Source: Sporolactobacillus shoreicorticis
Lineage (GTDB): Bacteria > Bacillota > Bacilli > Bacillales > Sporolactobacillaceae
Assembly: GCF_024125445.1 (NCBI RefSeq)
Contig: NZ_JAMXWM010000005.1
Span: 124,001 to 188,000 of the forward strand
Direction: 5' to 3'
Length of the DNA: 64,000 bases
Shown here: in pieces, positions 53,572 to 61,072 of the stretch
How the letters are laid out: every line of letters begins with the position of its first letter
Position numbering within the stretch: position 1 is the first letter of the stretch
Program-made: the position numbers and the translations under genes
Notes under the pieces: model-generated
What the model was told of the DNA's origin: nothing
Seen by the model: the letters and a program-made list of their open reading frames with translations, nothing else
Databases searched by the model: none

Positions 53572-53694
53572 GTTTTGGCTTGTCGGTACGACGATAAACT
53601 TCATATGATGCTGATTACCAATCTGCACTTATTGGTTGGACGAGCAGGTTAAGCGTCAAATCGGATAAATAGACGGAAAAATTCCGCTTATTTT
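53572..53694. repeat. Dispersed intergenic repeat, copy B
   Basis: The first 26 bases match 688-713 at all but one position, and the last 28 (53667-53694, with CGGAAAAATTCCGCTTATTTT-type hairpin) match the end of copy A. The middle has diverged in sequence and length. Confidence 0.6.
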
Positions 53695-53807
53695 ATTAAG
53701 GACCAGAACTCTTAATGAAAATGATGCAACAAAAGAAGTCGATCAACGCCGTATTTGGAGCGAAAGAACTTTCGCTAACTGTAAAGGAGCTTTCGCTAAA
53801 TACGCAT

Positions 53808-53893
53808 ACGTCCTGTATGCGACACGAAAGCCATCACATTCTGTGAAAGTATGTCCTGTATGCAACGTGAAAGCCACCGTATTCTGCGGGAGT
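53808..53893. repeat. Tandem pair of about 43-bp imperfect repeats
   Basis: TCCTGTATGC occurs at 53811-53820 and 53854-53863, and the surrounding 43 bases are repeated imperfectly (both copies include GAAAGCCA and ATTCTG). A shorter doublet, CTTTCGCTAA at 21-bp spacing, lies just before (53769, 53790). The rest of the 53570-54145 gap shows no gene. Confidence 0.5.
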
Positions 53894-54145
53894 AAAAATC
53901 GGGCGCTTTTTGTTCAAGAAGAACAAGCTGTTTCCATTGGTGAGGCGTGAACAAGAACAGAAGAAAATGATGGGCAGAACTTTATTTGATTTGAGGACAT
54001 TTCGACATTAATTTTTCATTGAATATATATTGAGTAAGAGTTAAAATGAAACGAATTGAATGAAGAATGTGCTGTCTTACTGAATATTCTTCACCGGTGT
54101 TTTATGTATTCATCAGTTAAAAAAGAATGAACGAAAAGGAAGGAA

Positions 54146-54877
54146 ATGTTCGTGTACGCTAAGCATGTACTGCCCGCTCGCACTCATAGTCATAATGAGA
54201 ATTTGCTGTATTTCATGATTTCAATTTTTTTTAATGCATTTGGAAATGCGCTGACCGTTTCACTGAATTTGGGAAGCGCACTTTGGACAGCGTCGGCTGT
54301 TAATTTTACAGCGCTGACAAGCATTCCACTGAGTTTAATTTTGTTTGCCTCAGGTGTTCTGGTCATAATCATCAATGCCCTGATTATTGGTAAAGTCGAC
54401 TGGCATCGCATTATCGGCAATATAATTTTCATGATTCCGTTCAGCTATTTAATTGGGATTATCAGTACTTATCTCGTTGCTGTAGGGATTAATGAACTGC
54501 CGCTTATTGTGCGTGTGGTATTGGACATCGTTGGTGTATGCTTTATCTCACTGGCGATTTCAATTTATCAACGTGTGAATCTGATGCTTCATCCATGTGA
54601 TGATTTGATGCAGATTATCCGTTTTAAATTTTTTAAAGGCAACGCGACGGTCGCTCAGCTTGTTACGTTCTCACCACCGGTTGTGATCATCCTTTTTTGC
54701 TGGATCGATTTGCACCAACTTTATGCCATCAATGTCGGCACTATTTTCGCGCTCCTGTTTCAGGGCTCGTTGGTTGGTGTCTTCGATAGAACGGTGTTCC
54801 CGACACTTAAGCATCAGAATATTGATCATAGCCAAGTGAGCAGTCAGAACCGGGAACATCATAGCCTGAACATGTAA
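54146..54877 (+). CDS. YczE/YitT-like membrane protein
   Basis: The protein has 243 residues and five membrane segments. FNAFGNALTVSLNLGSALWTASAVNF, then IPLSLILFASGVLVIIINALI and MLHPCDDLMQIIRFKF are the pattern of the YczE/YyaS-like integral membrane family. Function is unknown in most members, though Bacillus YczE affects surfactin-type peptide synthesis. A His-rich hydrophilic tail follows. The ATG follows AAAGGAAGG. Confidence 0.75.
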   Translation: MFVYAKHVLPARTHSHNENLLYFMISIFFNAFGNALTVSLNLGSALWTASAVNFTALTSIPLSLILFASGVLVIIINALIIGKVDWHRIIGNIIFMIPFSYLIGIISTYLVAVGINELPLIVRVVLDIVGVCFISLAISIYQRVNLMLHPCDDLMQIIRFKFFKGNATVAQLVTFSPPVVIILFCWIDLHQLYAINVGTIFALLFQGSLVGVFDRTVFPTLKHQNIDHSQVSSQNREHHSLNM

Positions 54878-54969
54878 TGGTGCCTTAACAAACAGTGAAT
54901 GAAACCGATTCGTTGTCGTATTGATCCCCCGGAGCTTGCTCATACTAGTTCCTGAGGAGGTGAGCGACT

Positions 54970-55125
54970 TTGGCTAAAGATGTGCTCTGTGAGGTAAACA
55001 ATTGTACGTTTTGGGATGAAGGAAACCATTGTTCTGCGAACGCTATTTATGTCGTTAGTCATAAAGGCAAGCAGGCCTCAAACGTCGAGGAAACAGATTG
55101 CAAGACGTTTAAACCGGAAAAATGA
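54970..55125 (+). CDS. DUF1540 small Cys-rich protein
   Basis: A TTG start at 54970 follows GAGGAGGTGAG. The 51-residue product (AKDVLCEVNNCTFWDEGNHC near the start, ETDCKTF near the end) has four cysteines in the DUF1540 arrangement, probably a small metal-binding knuckle. DUF1540 proteins are widespread in spore-forming Firmicutes and some are found in spores. A strong terminator follows. Confidence 0.8.
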   Translation: MAKDVLCEVNNCTFWDEGNHCSANAIYVVSHKGKQASNVEETDCKTFKPEK

Positions 55126-55138
55126 AAAAATTAATGAA

Positions 55139-55172
55139 GGAGCGGGTAGACACAGGTCTGCCCGCTTTTTAC
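55139..55172 (+). terminator. Terminator after the DUF1540 gene
   Basis: AGCGGGTAGAC and GTCTGCCCGCT form an 11-bp stem (one G-U) with loop ACAG, followed by TTTTT. Confidence 0.85.
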
Positions 55173-55198
55173 AAAAGAGTAATGAACAAATCTGCTGT

Positions 55199-55681
55199 TT
55201 ACAGCATTTTATCCATATTAAACCACTCAATACCTCCATGCTGGGACTCTGCAATGCCGTGATTGACATAGCCATTCTTTTGATAGAAGGGAATAAGTGA
55301 TTCTCGACAGGTGAGCGTGACGGTCAATCGATTTTTCGCGCGTGCCTGTTTTTCGAAGGCACGGAGAAGCATACCTGCAATACCCTTTTTTTGATAATCA
55401 GGAGCGACGACAATACCCAGAATGCTTTGATAACTGCCGCTTACCGGATTCGGCATCGTTTGATCAAAAAGGTCGTCGGTGATAAAGGGAGCAGATAGGA
55501 CCGGACCATTCACGTAACCAATAATTTGATTTTTTTCCTCTGCAATGATAAAGGTGTCGGGTATTGTCTCAATTCGATTGATGAATGCCTGCTTCGTCGC
55601 TGCTTCTTCGGGTGTGAATGCTTTATTTTCAAGGATGACGAGCGGCTCTAAATCCTCTTTACGGACTTGTCTAAAGATCAT
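55199..55681 (-). CDS. GNAT-family N-acetyltransferase
   Basis: The 160-residue GNAT domain opens MIFRQVRKEDLEPLVILENKAF. The acetyl-CoA motif is ILGIVVAPDYQKKGIAGMLL (Q-x-x-G-x-[A/G]), followed by LTVTLTCRESLIPFYQKNGYV. The FTPEEAATKQAF segment resembles arylalkylamine-type acetyltransferases. The acceptor is unknown. Confidence 0.87.
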   Translation of the reverse strand: MIFRQVRKEDLEPLVILENKAFTPEEAATKQAFINRIETIPDTFIIAEEKNQIIGYVNGPVLSAPFITDDLFDQTMPNPVSGSYQSILGIVVAPDYQKKGIAGMLLRAFEKQARAKNRLTVTLTCRESLIPFYQKNGYVNHGIAESQHGGIEWFNMDKML

Positions 55682-55875
55682 AACAAAGATTCCTTTCGAA
55701 TCGGTTTATAACCATTATAACAGGGTTATGCGGAAGGAAAATGCAGAGTCGCTGTGGAAAGAACACTAGAGCTCCTAAGTTGGGAGCAGTTGACCGATGC
55801 AGCAATTCACTTGCCAATCAAACGCTCAAAGTAATGAATCCCGTAAAGAAATATTGTGCGAAAGAGGTGAGCAGC

Positions 55876-56766
55876 TTGGATAAATATCGATTGGGGAAAG
55901 AAATCAAAAGATGGAGAAAAAAACGTGGAATGACACAAAATGAGCTATCAAAAGACATTTGCCATCAATCTGAAATCAGCAGAATTGAACATGGGGAAGT
56001 TTATCCAAGTATTGATTTGCTGCAATTATTTTCATCGAAATTAAAAGTCCCTGTCTCTTATTTTTTTAAAGTGCTGATCTATGATGATTTTGCTAATAAG
56101 AAAACAATTGTGGACAGGCTCTTTGAACTGAGCAAGCGAAAGAAGTATGACGCAATTTTGAACTGTATTGTTCATGAGCAAGATGATTGTTCAGGATACG
56201 GTGATTACAGTAAAATTTTGTCGTGGCACTATTGGTTAGCGATGTATCGATTGAACAAGGTTGACGGCCTTACCTGTATCACAGAGCTTAAGTTGTTATT
56301 ATTGGATAAAACACCGTCCGTGATTTATCTCCATCTGGATTATTTCATAAAAAATTCTATTGCTAATATCTTTGCAGAACAGAATAAGATCAGAGAAGGT
56401 GCTCGCCTTTATAAAGAAATCATTCAGTATGATTCTTTTGAGGAAAAATTTGTTAAGCTAAAAATTAAGGCATTATATAATTTCAGCAAACTGCTTTTTC
56501 AACGCGAGGAGTATGTATTAAGCATTCAGCATATTGATCATGCCATCATGCTTTCGATTCGTCTCGATCACATGGCCCTGTTAGGTCAACTGTACTACCA
56601 AAAAGCAGAATGTATGGAAAGGCTGAATGATTCAAATGATCAGATCGCGGCATTATATCAAAAAGCATACGTTTTTTTTGATCTGCTGCACCTCGATTTT
56701 TATAGACAAATTATCGTTTATAAGAAATATAATTACCTGAACGATAGGATAAACACGGCAGATTAA
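55876..56766 (+). CDS. PlcR-like RNPP quorum-sensing receptor (XRE HTH + TPR)
   Basis: A TTG start at 55876 behind GAGGTGAG gives 296 residues, close to PlcR (about 285). The N-terminal XRE HTH (about 1-62) reads LGKEIKRWRKKRGMTQNELS and HQSEISRIEHGEVYPSIDLL. The rest is all helical with TPR-like repeats (LFELSKRKKYDAILNCIV; LYKEIIQYDSFEEKFVKLKI; YQKAECMERL), as in RNPP peptide receptors. PlcR binds an imported PapR peptide and activates genes with a TATGNAN4TNCATA box. Here such a box and a peptide gene containing SDLPFE lie immediately downstream, which supports PlcR rather than Rgg or PrgX. It is convergent with the peptide gene, not in tandem as in B. cereus. Confidence 0.82.
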   Translation: MDKYRLGKEIKRWRKKRGMTQNELSKDICHQSEISRIEHGEVYPSIDLLQLFSSKLKVPVSYFFKVLIYDDFANKKTIVDRLFELSKRKKYDAILNCIVHEQDDCSGYGDYSKILSWHYWLAMYRLNKVDGLTCITELKLLLLDKTPSVIYLHLDYFIKNSIANIFAEQNKIREGARLYKEIIQYDSFEEKFVKLKIKALYNFSKLLFQREEYVLSIQHIDHAIMLSIRLDHMALLGQLYYQKAECMERLNDSNDQIAALYQKAYVFFDLLHLDFYRQIIVYKKYNYLNDRINTAD

Positions 56767-56785
56767 TTACAAACCAAGCAACAAA

Positions 56786-56826
56786 AACAACCAGGCCATC
56801 GTGACCAGACGGCTTGGTTGTTTTTT
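56786..56826. terminator. Bidirectional terminator between the receptor and peptide genes
   Basis: AACAACCAGGCC (56786-56797) pairs with GGCTTGGTTGTT (56811-56822), 12 bp with one G-U. TTTT follows on the plus strand and TTTTT on the minus strand. Confidence 0.85.
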
Positions 56827-56837
56827 GATCTGCCAGT

Positions 56838-56960
56838 TTATTTTGGCGATAGGACATCTTCGAATGGCAGATCGGACTTGTCTTGCGGGAGAGCAGTCAA
56901 AGAAAGAGTTAACGTTAAGAGACACATGATCAAGCTGCACTTAATCAACGCTTTTTTCAT
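56838..56960 (-). CDS. PapR-like signalling pre-peptide
   Basis: The ATG at 56960 follows GGAGGCG by six bases and encodes 40 residues ending at TAA 56838. The N-terminus (MKKALIKC, then a hydrophobic core LIMCLLTLTLSLTAL) is a Sec signal peptide. The C-terminus is KSDLPFEDVLSPK. B. cereus PapR is a 48-residue secreted precursor whose active peptide is ADLPFEF or SDLPFE-type, so the SDLPFE core is a striking match. The six residues after the core (DVLSPK) are unlike PapR, which ends in the core, and imply trimming or a longer active form. A TATAAT box at 57006-57011 and a PlcR-type box at 57035-57050 lie upstream. It is too short for ordinary gene calling. Confidence 0.78.
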   Translation of the reverse strand: MKKALIKCSLIMCLLTLTLSLTALPQDKSDLPFEDVLSPK

Positions 56961-57005
56961 CGAGAACGCCTCCATAAGGAATGAAGATGGTTCAATCTAT
57001 TAGAC

Positions 57006-57011
57006 TATTAT
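57006..57011 (-). promoter_or_regulatory. -10 element of the PapR-like gene
   Basis: TATAAT on the minus strand, about 46 bases upstream of the ATG. There is no good -35 (57029-57034 reads ATATTT on the minus strand), consistent with an activator bound at the adjacent PlcR-like box. Confidence 0.6.
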
Positions 57012-57034
57012 ACGCCCCTGCTATCGAAAAATAT

Positions 57035-57050
57035 TATGCAATATTGCATC
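57035..57050. promoter_or_regulatory. PlcR-type box in the divergent peptide/protease promoter region
   Basis: TATGCAATATTGCATC matches the PlcR box TATGNAN4TNCATA at every fixed position except the last (C for A). The inner 14 bases, ATGCAATATTGCAT, are a perfect palindrome. It lies 24 bp upstream of the peptide gene's -10 and 92 bp upstream of the protease ATG. Confidence 0.75.
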
Positions 57051-57142
57051 ATTTTATTCACTCATTTTCCAACAAAATCTGACAAAAAAATAAATAACAA
57101 GTTGTTAGTATAGAGACAATCTATGAATCAGGGGGAAAATCT

Positions 57143-58339
57143 ATGAATAAACTAGTCAAACGAACGACTCGCAACATTATCGCTGTTCTCATTGTGTTTG
57201 TTGCCTTTTTTGCCACGTATGCATTTGCCAGTGCAAAGTCAGAAAGCCTTGCTGCACCGCCTAAAGGGTGGAAGGCGCATAACCCAATTCACTACAAACC
57301 AATTTCTAAAGGGATTAAACCAAAAGCAGTGGCTAATGTCTATTCACCGACACAGATCAAAAAGGCATATGGTATTGATCATCTGGGGCAAACAGGAGCG
57401 GGGCAAACAATTGCGTTGATCGAGGCATATGGAAGTCCGACTATACAAGCTGATCTTGATACCTTTGATCAGCAATTCAGTCTTCCTGATGCAAACATTG
57501 AAGTTGATTATCCAAGTGGGAAGCCTAAGACAGATGGAGGGTGGGCACTTGAAACGGCCTTAGATGTCGAATGGGCGCATGCCCTTGCACCGGATGCTAA
57601 AATCATGGTCGTTGCGGCAAAGTCTGCGTCAACTGCCAATCTATTAAAGGCTGAGGATTATGCAACGAGCCATGGAGCGACCATAGTCTCGAATAGTTGG
57701 GGAGGCTCGGAATTTTCAGGAGAAACGTCTTATAACACACATTTTAATCATTCAGGGATAACCTATCTGGCATCTTCCGGTGACAACGGCTCGGGAAGTT
57801 CGTGGCCGGCTTCTTCTCCTTATATTGTCTCAGTTGGCGGAACATCTCTAAGTACAGACATTTCAGGTAATTATAATGGTGAAAGTGCCTGGTCGGGTTC
57901 AGGTGGCGCTACGAGCTCTTATGAAAGCAGACCTTCTTTTCAATCCAATTGGGCAAGTATTGTTGGTACAAAGCGTGGGATACCAGATATAGCTTTTGAT
58001 GCGGATCCAAACACCGGTGTCTATGTTTACACAAGTACCCCGGATCAAGGGCAATCAGGATGGTTTCAAGTTGGCGGAACCAGTTTCAGCGCACCAGCGT
58101 GGGGTGCCATGATTGCATTGTCAAATCAATTGCGTACGCAGCCGTTGTCCAGCACGCAGGCATTAAACGCAATATATGCAACGGCGGGACAATCCGGAAG
58201 CGTGGGTTACACAACGGACTTTCATGATATTATTTCAGGAAGCAATGGCGGTTATCTTGCAGCATCAGGCTATGATCTGGTTACAGGAATTGGCAGTCCG
58301 GAAGCAAATCAATTACTTCCGGCTCTGAGTAGTTATTGA
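57143..58339 (+). CDS. Secreted sedolisin-type (S53) serine-carboxyl peptidase
   Basis: The 398-residue protein has a signal peptide (about 1-31) and then only about 30-35 residues before the catalytic domain, where kumamolisin-type enzymes have a propeptide of nearly 190. Catalytic residues are visible: Glu137 and Asp141 in WALETALDVEW, the oxyanion Asp214 in ASSGDNGSG, and Ser314 in VGGTSFSAP. The calcium site at the C-terminus fits DFHDIISGSNGGY and GYDLVTGIGSP. Such enzymes digest proteins at acidic pH outside the cell. The upstream PlcR-like box places it under peptide signalling control. The ATG follows AGGGGGAAAA. Confidence 0.88.
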   Translation: MNKLVKRTTRNIIAVLIVFVAFFATYAFASAKSESLAAPPKGWKAHNPIHYKPISKGIKPKAVANVYSPTQIKKAYGIDHLGQTGAGQTIALIEAYGSPTIQADLDTFDQQFSLPDANIEVDYPSGKPKTDGGWALETALDVEWAHALAPDAKIMVVAAKSASTANLLKAEDYATSHGATIVSNSWGGSEFSGETSYNTHFNHSGITYLASSGDNGSGSSWPASSPYIVSVGGTSLSTDISGNYNGESAWSGSGGATSSYESRPSFQSNWASIVGTKRGIPDIAFDADPNTGVYVYTSTPDQGQSGWFQVGGTSFSAPAWGAMIALSNQLRTQPLSSTQALNAIYATAGQSGSVGYTTDFHDIISGSNGGYLAASGYDLVTGIGSPEANQLLPALSSY

Positions 58340-58360
58340 TTTCTTAAAAATGATCGAACA

Positions 58361-58397
58361 CGTTCTGCCTTCATCAAGAAGAGGCAGAACGTTTTTT
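58361..58397 (+). terminator. Terminator after the sedolisin gene
   Basis: CGTTCTGCC and GGCAGAACG form a 9-bp stem followed by TTTTTT. Confidence 0.88.
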
Positions 58398-58411
58398 ATT
58401 TAGGAGACGAG

Positions 58412-58500
58412 GTGAATCTAAAAGGATTTAAAGTACGTATTGATCCAAACGAAAAACAGAAATAATGATTCAATTAAACTTTGGCTATAATCGTTTTTGG
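58412..58500 (+). pseudogene. Second relic of a TnpB-family N-terminus
   Basis: A GTG behind AGGAGACGAG opens MNLKGFKVRIDPNEKQK and is stopped by TAA; the next bases, out of frame, encode the FGYNRF motif. The first 40 bases closely match the relic at 46876-46971. No further transposase sequence follows. Confidence 0.5.
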
Positions 58501-58556
58501 GGATCTGTTTCACTCCCCTGTGTCTTTGACGGAATATATTTCTCAGGATCATTTTC

Positions 58557-59450
58557 TTACTTTGTGTCTTTAAATAGGTCAATAAATCGACGCGCCTTTT
58601 TTGTCAGGTAGCGGTCTCTCAGCCATATAATACCGACATCCGACTGAATGGTAATGTCGGGAAGTTCAAACATTTTAATGTCCGCGACAGAAAAGGCGGA
58701 AAGCACGGACTTGGGAAGGATTGTTACACCGATTCCGCCGGTCACTAAGGCAATCGTAATCGAGACACTCGAACACTCGCAAACAATATTCGGTTCAAAG
58801 CCTAATCGGCGGCATTCATTGACAATTTTCTTATTGAGCTGCACTGTTTTGTCGCTCTTGAGTGCGATAAGCGGGGTTGTGGCCAGGTCCTTTAATAAAA
58901 AGGTGGATTTTCCATGCAGGTTCCCGCTTGTAGGGACAATCATGACAAACGGGTCGGAGGGAAGTCTTAGCGTTTCGTATTTGATTGGATCCTGATTGGA
59001 TTCAAAAGGCAATCTTGTGACGACCAGTTCAATGTTTCGATTCTCCAAGTAATCCCCCAAGACGACATGATCGCCTTCTAAAATTTTAAAAGTGACCTGC
59101 GGGTAGCGTTCGCGAAAATAGGCGATTTTCTCCGGCAGCAGGGAAACACAGGAGAAAACCGAACCAATTTTCAGTGTGCCTTGAATGCCCAGATCGAGTT
59201 CTTTAATCTCGGTAATGGTTTCATCCAATTGCTGAAGAATTGCTTCAGCTTTGACGCGAAAAACGGAACCGGCCTCGGTAAGTGCCATACCTTTTCCTTG
59301 ACGATCAAACAGGATGACACCAAGTTCTTCTTCAATCTGTTTTAATTGCCGGCTCAGAGGCGGCTGCTCGATATTCAGTTTCTTGGCGGCACGCGTGATC
59401 TGTCCTTCCTGGGCAATAGCGAGAAAGTAACGAAGCTGGCGGATATCCAT
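58557..59450 (-). CDS. LysR-family transcriptional regulator
   Basis: This 297-residue LysR protein has an N-terminal winged HTH (MDIRQLRYFLAIAQEGQITRAAKKLNIEQPPLSRQLKQIEEELG) and a two-lobe effector domain (about 90-297: LKIGSVFSCVSLLPEKIAYFRERYP, IVCECSSVSITIALVTGGIGVTILP). It is divergent from the ACT-MFS gene across 115 bp, so that transporter is its likely target. Confidence 0.9.
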   Translation of the reverse strand: MDIRQLRYFLAIAQEGQITRAAKKLNIEQPPLSRQLKQIEEELGVILFDRQGKGMALTEAGSVFRVKAEAILQQLDETITEIKELDLGIQGTLKIGSVFSCVSLLPEKIAYFRERYPQVTFKILEGDHVVLGDYLENRNIELVVTRLPFESNQDPIKYETLRLPSDPFVMIVPTSGNLHGKSTFLLKDLATTPLIALKSDKTVQLNKKIVNECRRLGFEPNIVCECSSVSITIALVTGGIGVTILPKSVLSAFSVADIKMFELPDITIQSDVGIIWLRDRYLTKKARRFIDLFKDTK

Positions 59451-59565
59451 TGATGTCCCTCCCTATGTATACCTACAAAGTATGATAAACAAACAAAACG
59501 GATATTTTCTATATGGATAATCGAATGATACCATAAAATGTAGGAAGTCAAAAAGGGGGAAGAAG

Positions 59566-61026
59566 ATGAAGACCCAACAGATTTCAGTCATTGTTAAAAA
59601 TCAGCCGGGCATCTTAGCACAGGTTTCCCAGCTTTTTAGTCAATCCGGCTTGAATATCGATGCGATGACAGTCGGCACTTATAAAGAAATGCATACATCT
59701 AAAATGAAAATCCTGCTGAAATCCGAGTCTACGGTTCTTGAAAGGGTGATCAGCCAACTTAATAATCTGGCTGATGTTCTTCAGGTCAATGTCGCGCGGC
59801 CTGTTCGGTCACGAGATTCAGTGAGCGGAAAATTGAGTGCACTCTTTTCGAAACGCTCGGTCGCATTTTGGCTTGTCGCTTACAGTCTGTGCGTCACTCT
59901 TCTTGGAACAAATATACCTTCGCCACTGCTCGCTCTTTATCGCGTTCAGTGGCATCTGTCACCGGGAATGGTGACGCTGCTTTTCGCGATTTACGCAGTT
60001 GTCGTCATCCCAACGATTATTATTTCCGGCCAGATGTCCGATCAATTGGGACGAAAAAAGCTGCTGATTCCCGGAGTTTTTTTCATTATAGTCGGCTCAA
60101 TATTATTTATCCTGTCTACAAATTTCACAATGCTGTTTATTTCGCGGATTTTTCAAGGCATATCGGTTGGTATGATGAATGGAGTCGCAGTCGCCGCATT
60201 AACCGATCTGGACGTAAAACAAAATCGGATTAAGGCAGCGTTTGTCGGTTCAATGGCTGTGACTGTGGGTAACGCACTTGGTCCCATCCTGTCCGGTGTT
60301 CTGGGTGAATACGCCCCTTTTCCCATGCAGCTCGCTTATTTTTTGCATATGCTTCTGGCAATTCCATGTTTCATCGGCTTGTTTTACATGAGCGAAAAGG
60401 TAAAGCATTCCACCGCTATTCGTGTGCATCGGCCGGCCGTTCCGCGTGCCATTATTGGTCGTTTCTATCTCTCCGGAATGACCTCGTTCATTGCCTGGTC
60501 GATCATGAGCCTGATGCTGTCGATCATTCCGAGCTACACGAATCAACTAGTAGGGAGCTCAAACTTGGCGGTGGCCGGCGCGATTGTTGCCCTTGTACTC
60601 AGTATTTCAACGATCAGCCAAATTGTTCTTAAACGCATCGCACTTCAAAAGCTGTCGATTATCGGCTTTATCGTGATGACCGCCGGTCTTGCATCACTGG
60701 CTGTCGTATTGGAAACAAAATCACTGATCTTTTTGTTCCTGACTACCGTATTGGTCGGTTTTGGTCACGGTCCTGCTTTTGCCGGAAGTCTTGCGCTGAC
60801 CAACCATATTTCACCCGATGAATCACGCGGGGATATCATTGCTTCGTTCTATGTGCTGACCTATCTCGGCGTCAGTCTGCCGATCCTTGGCCTCGGTATC
60901 GTAGCGCATTGGATCGGTCTAAACGGAGCAATCCTTCTTTACACGCTACTCATGACACTGATGATGCTGGTCGGTGTGGTGTTCTGGATTGTAGATCAGC
61001 GATGCGAGCAAAAAATGGAACAATAA
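59566..61026 (+). CDS. ACT-domain/MFS transporter fusion protein
   Basis: One uninterrupted 486-residue frame joins two domains. Residues 1-80 are an ACT domain of the acetolactate-synthase small-subunit (IlvN/IlvH) type: ISVIVKNQPGILAQVSQLFSQSGLNIDAMTVG, then a strand and VISQLNNLADVLQVNV. After a 20-residue linker there is a 12-helix MFS domain (about 98-478) with GQMSDQLGRKKLLIPG in the first loop, as in DHA1/CynX-like permeases. IlvN-type ACT domains bind valine, so the transporter may be gated by, or carry, a branched-chain amino acid or analogue. The ATG follows AAGGGGGAAG. The neighbouring LysR gene is the probable regulator. Confidence 0.82.
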   Translation: MKTQQISVIVKNQPGILAQVSQLFSQSGLNIDAMTVGTYKEMHTSKMKILLKSESTVLERVISQLNNLADVLQVNVARPVRSRDSVSGKLSALFSKRSVAFWLVAYSLCVTLLGTNIPSPLLALYRVQWHLSPGMVTLLFAIYAVVVIPTIIISGQMSDQLGRKKLLIPGVFFIIVGSILFILSTNFTMLFISRIFQGISVGMMNGVAVAALTDLDVKQNRIKAAFVGSMAVTVGNALGPILSGVLGEYAPFPMQLAYFLHMLLAIPCFIGLFYMSEKVKHSTAIRVHRPAVPRAIIGRFYLSGMTSFIAWSIMSLMLSIIPSYTNQLVGSSNLAVAGAIVALVLSISTISQIVLKRIALQKLSIIGFIVMTAGLASLAVVLETKSLIFLFLTTVLVGFGHGPAFAGSLALTNHISPDESRGDIIASFYVLTYLGVSLPILGLGIVAHWIGLNGAILLYTLLMTLMMLVGVVFWIVDQRCEQKMEQ

Positions 61027-61072
61027 GACAGCCTGCCCTGGCGATCATGTGCAGAACAGCCCTTTGCAGTTG

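Noticed and set aside
53754-53895. CRISPR array
   Set aside because: There are only two imperfect 43-bp tandem copies without unique spacers and no cas genes nearby.
56818-57003. 61-codon plus-strand frame opposite the PapR-like gene
   Set aside because: It starts in the terminator and is the complement of the better supported peptide gene, which has a good ribosome binding site, signal peptide and promoter.
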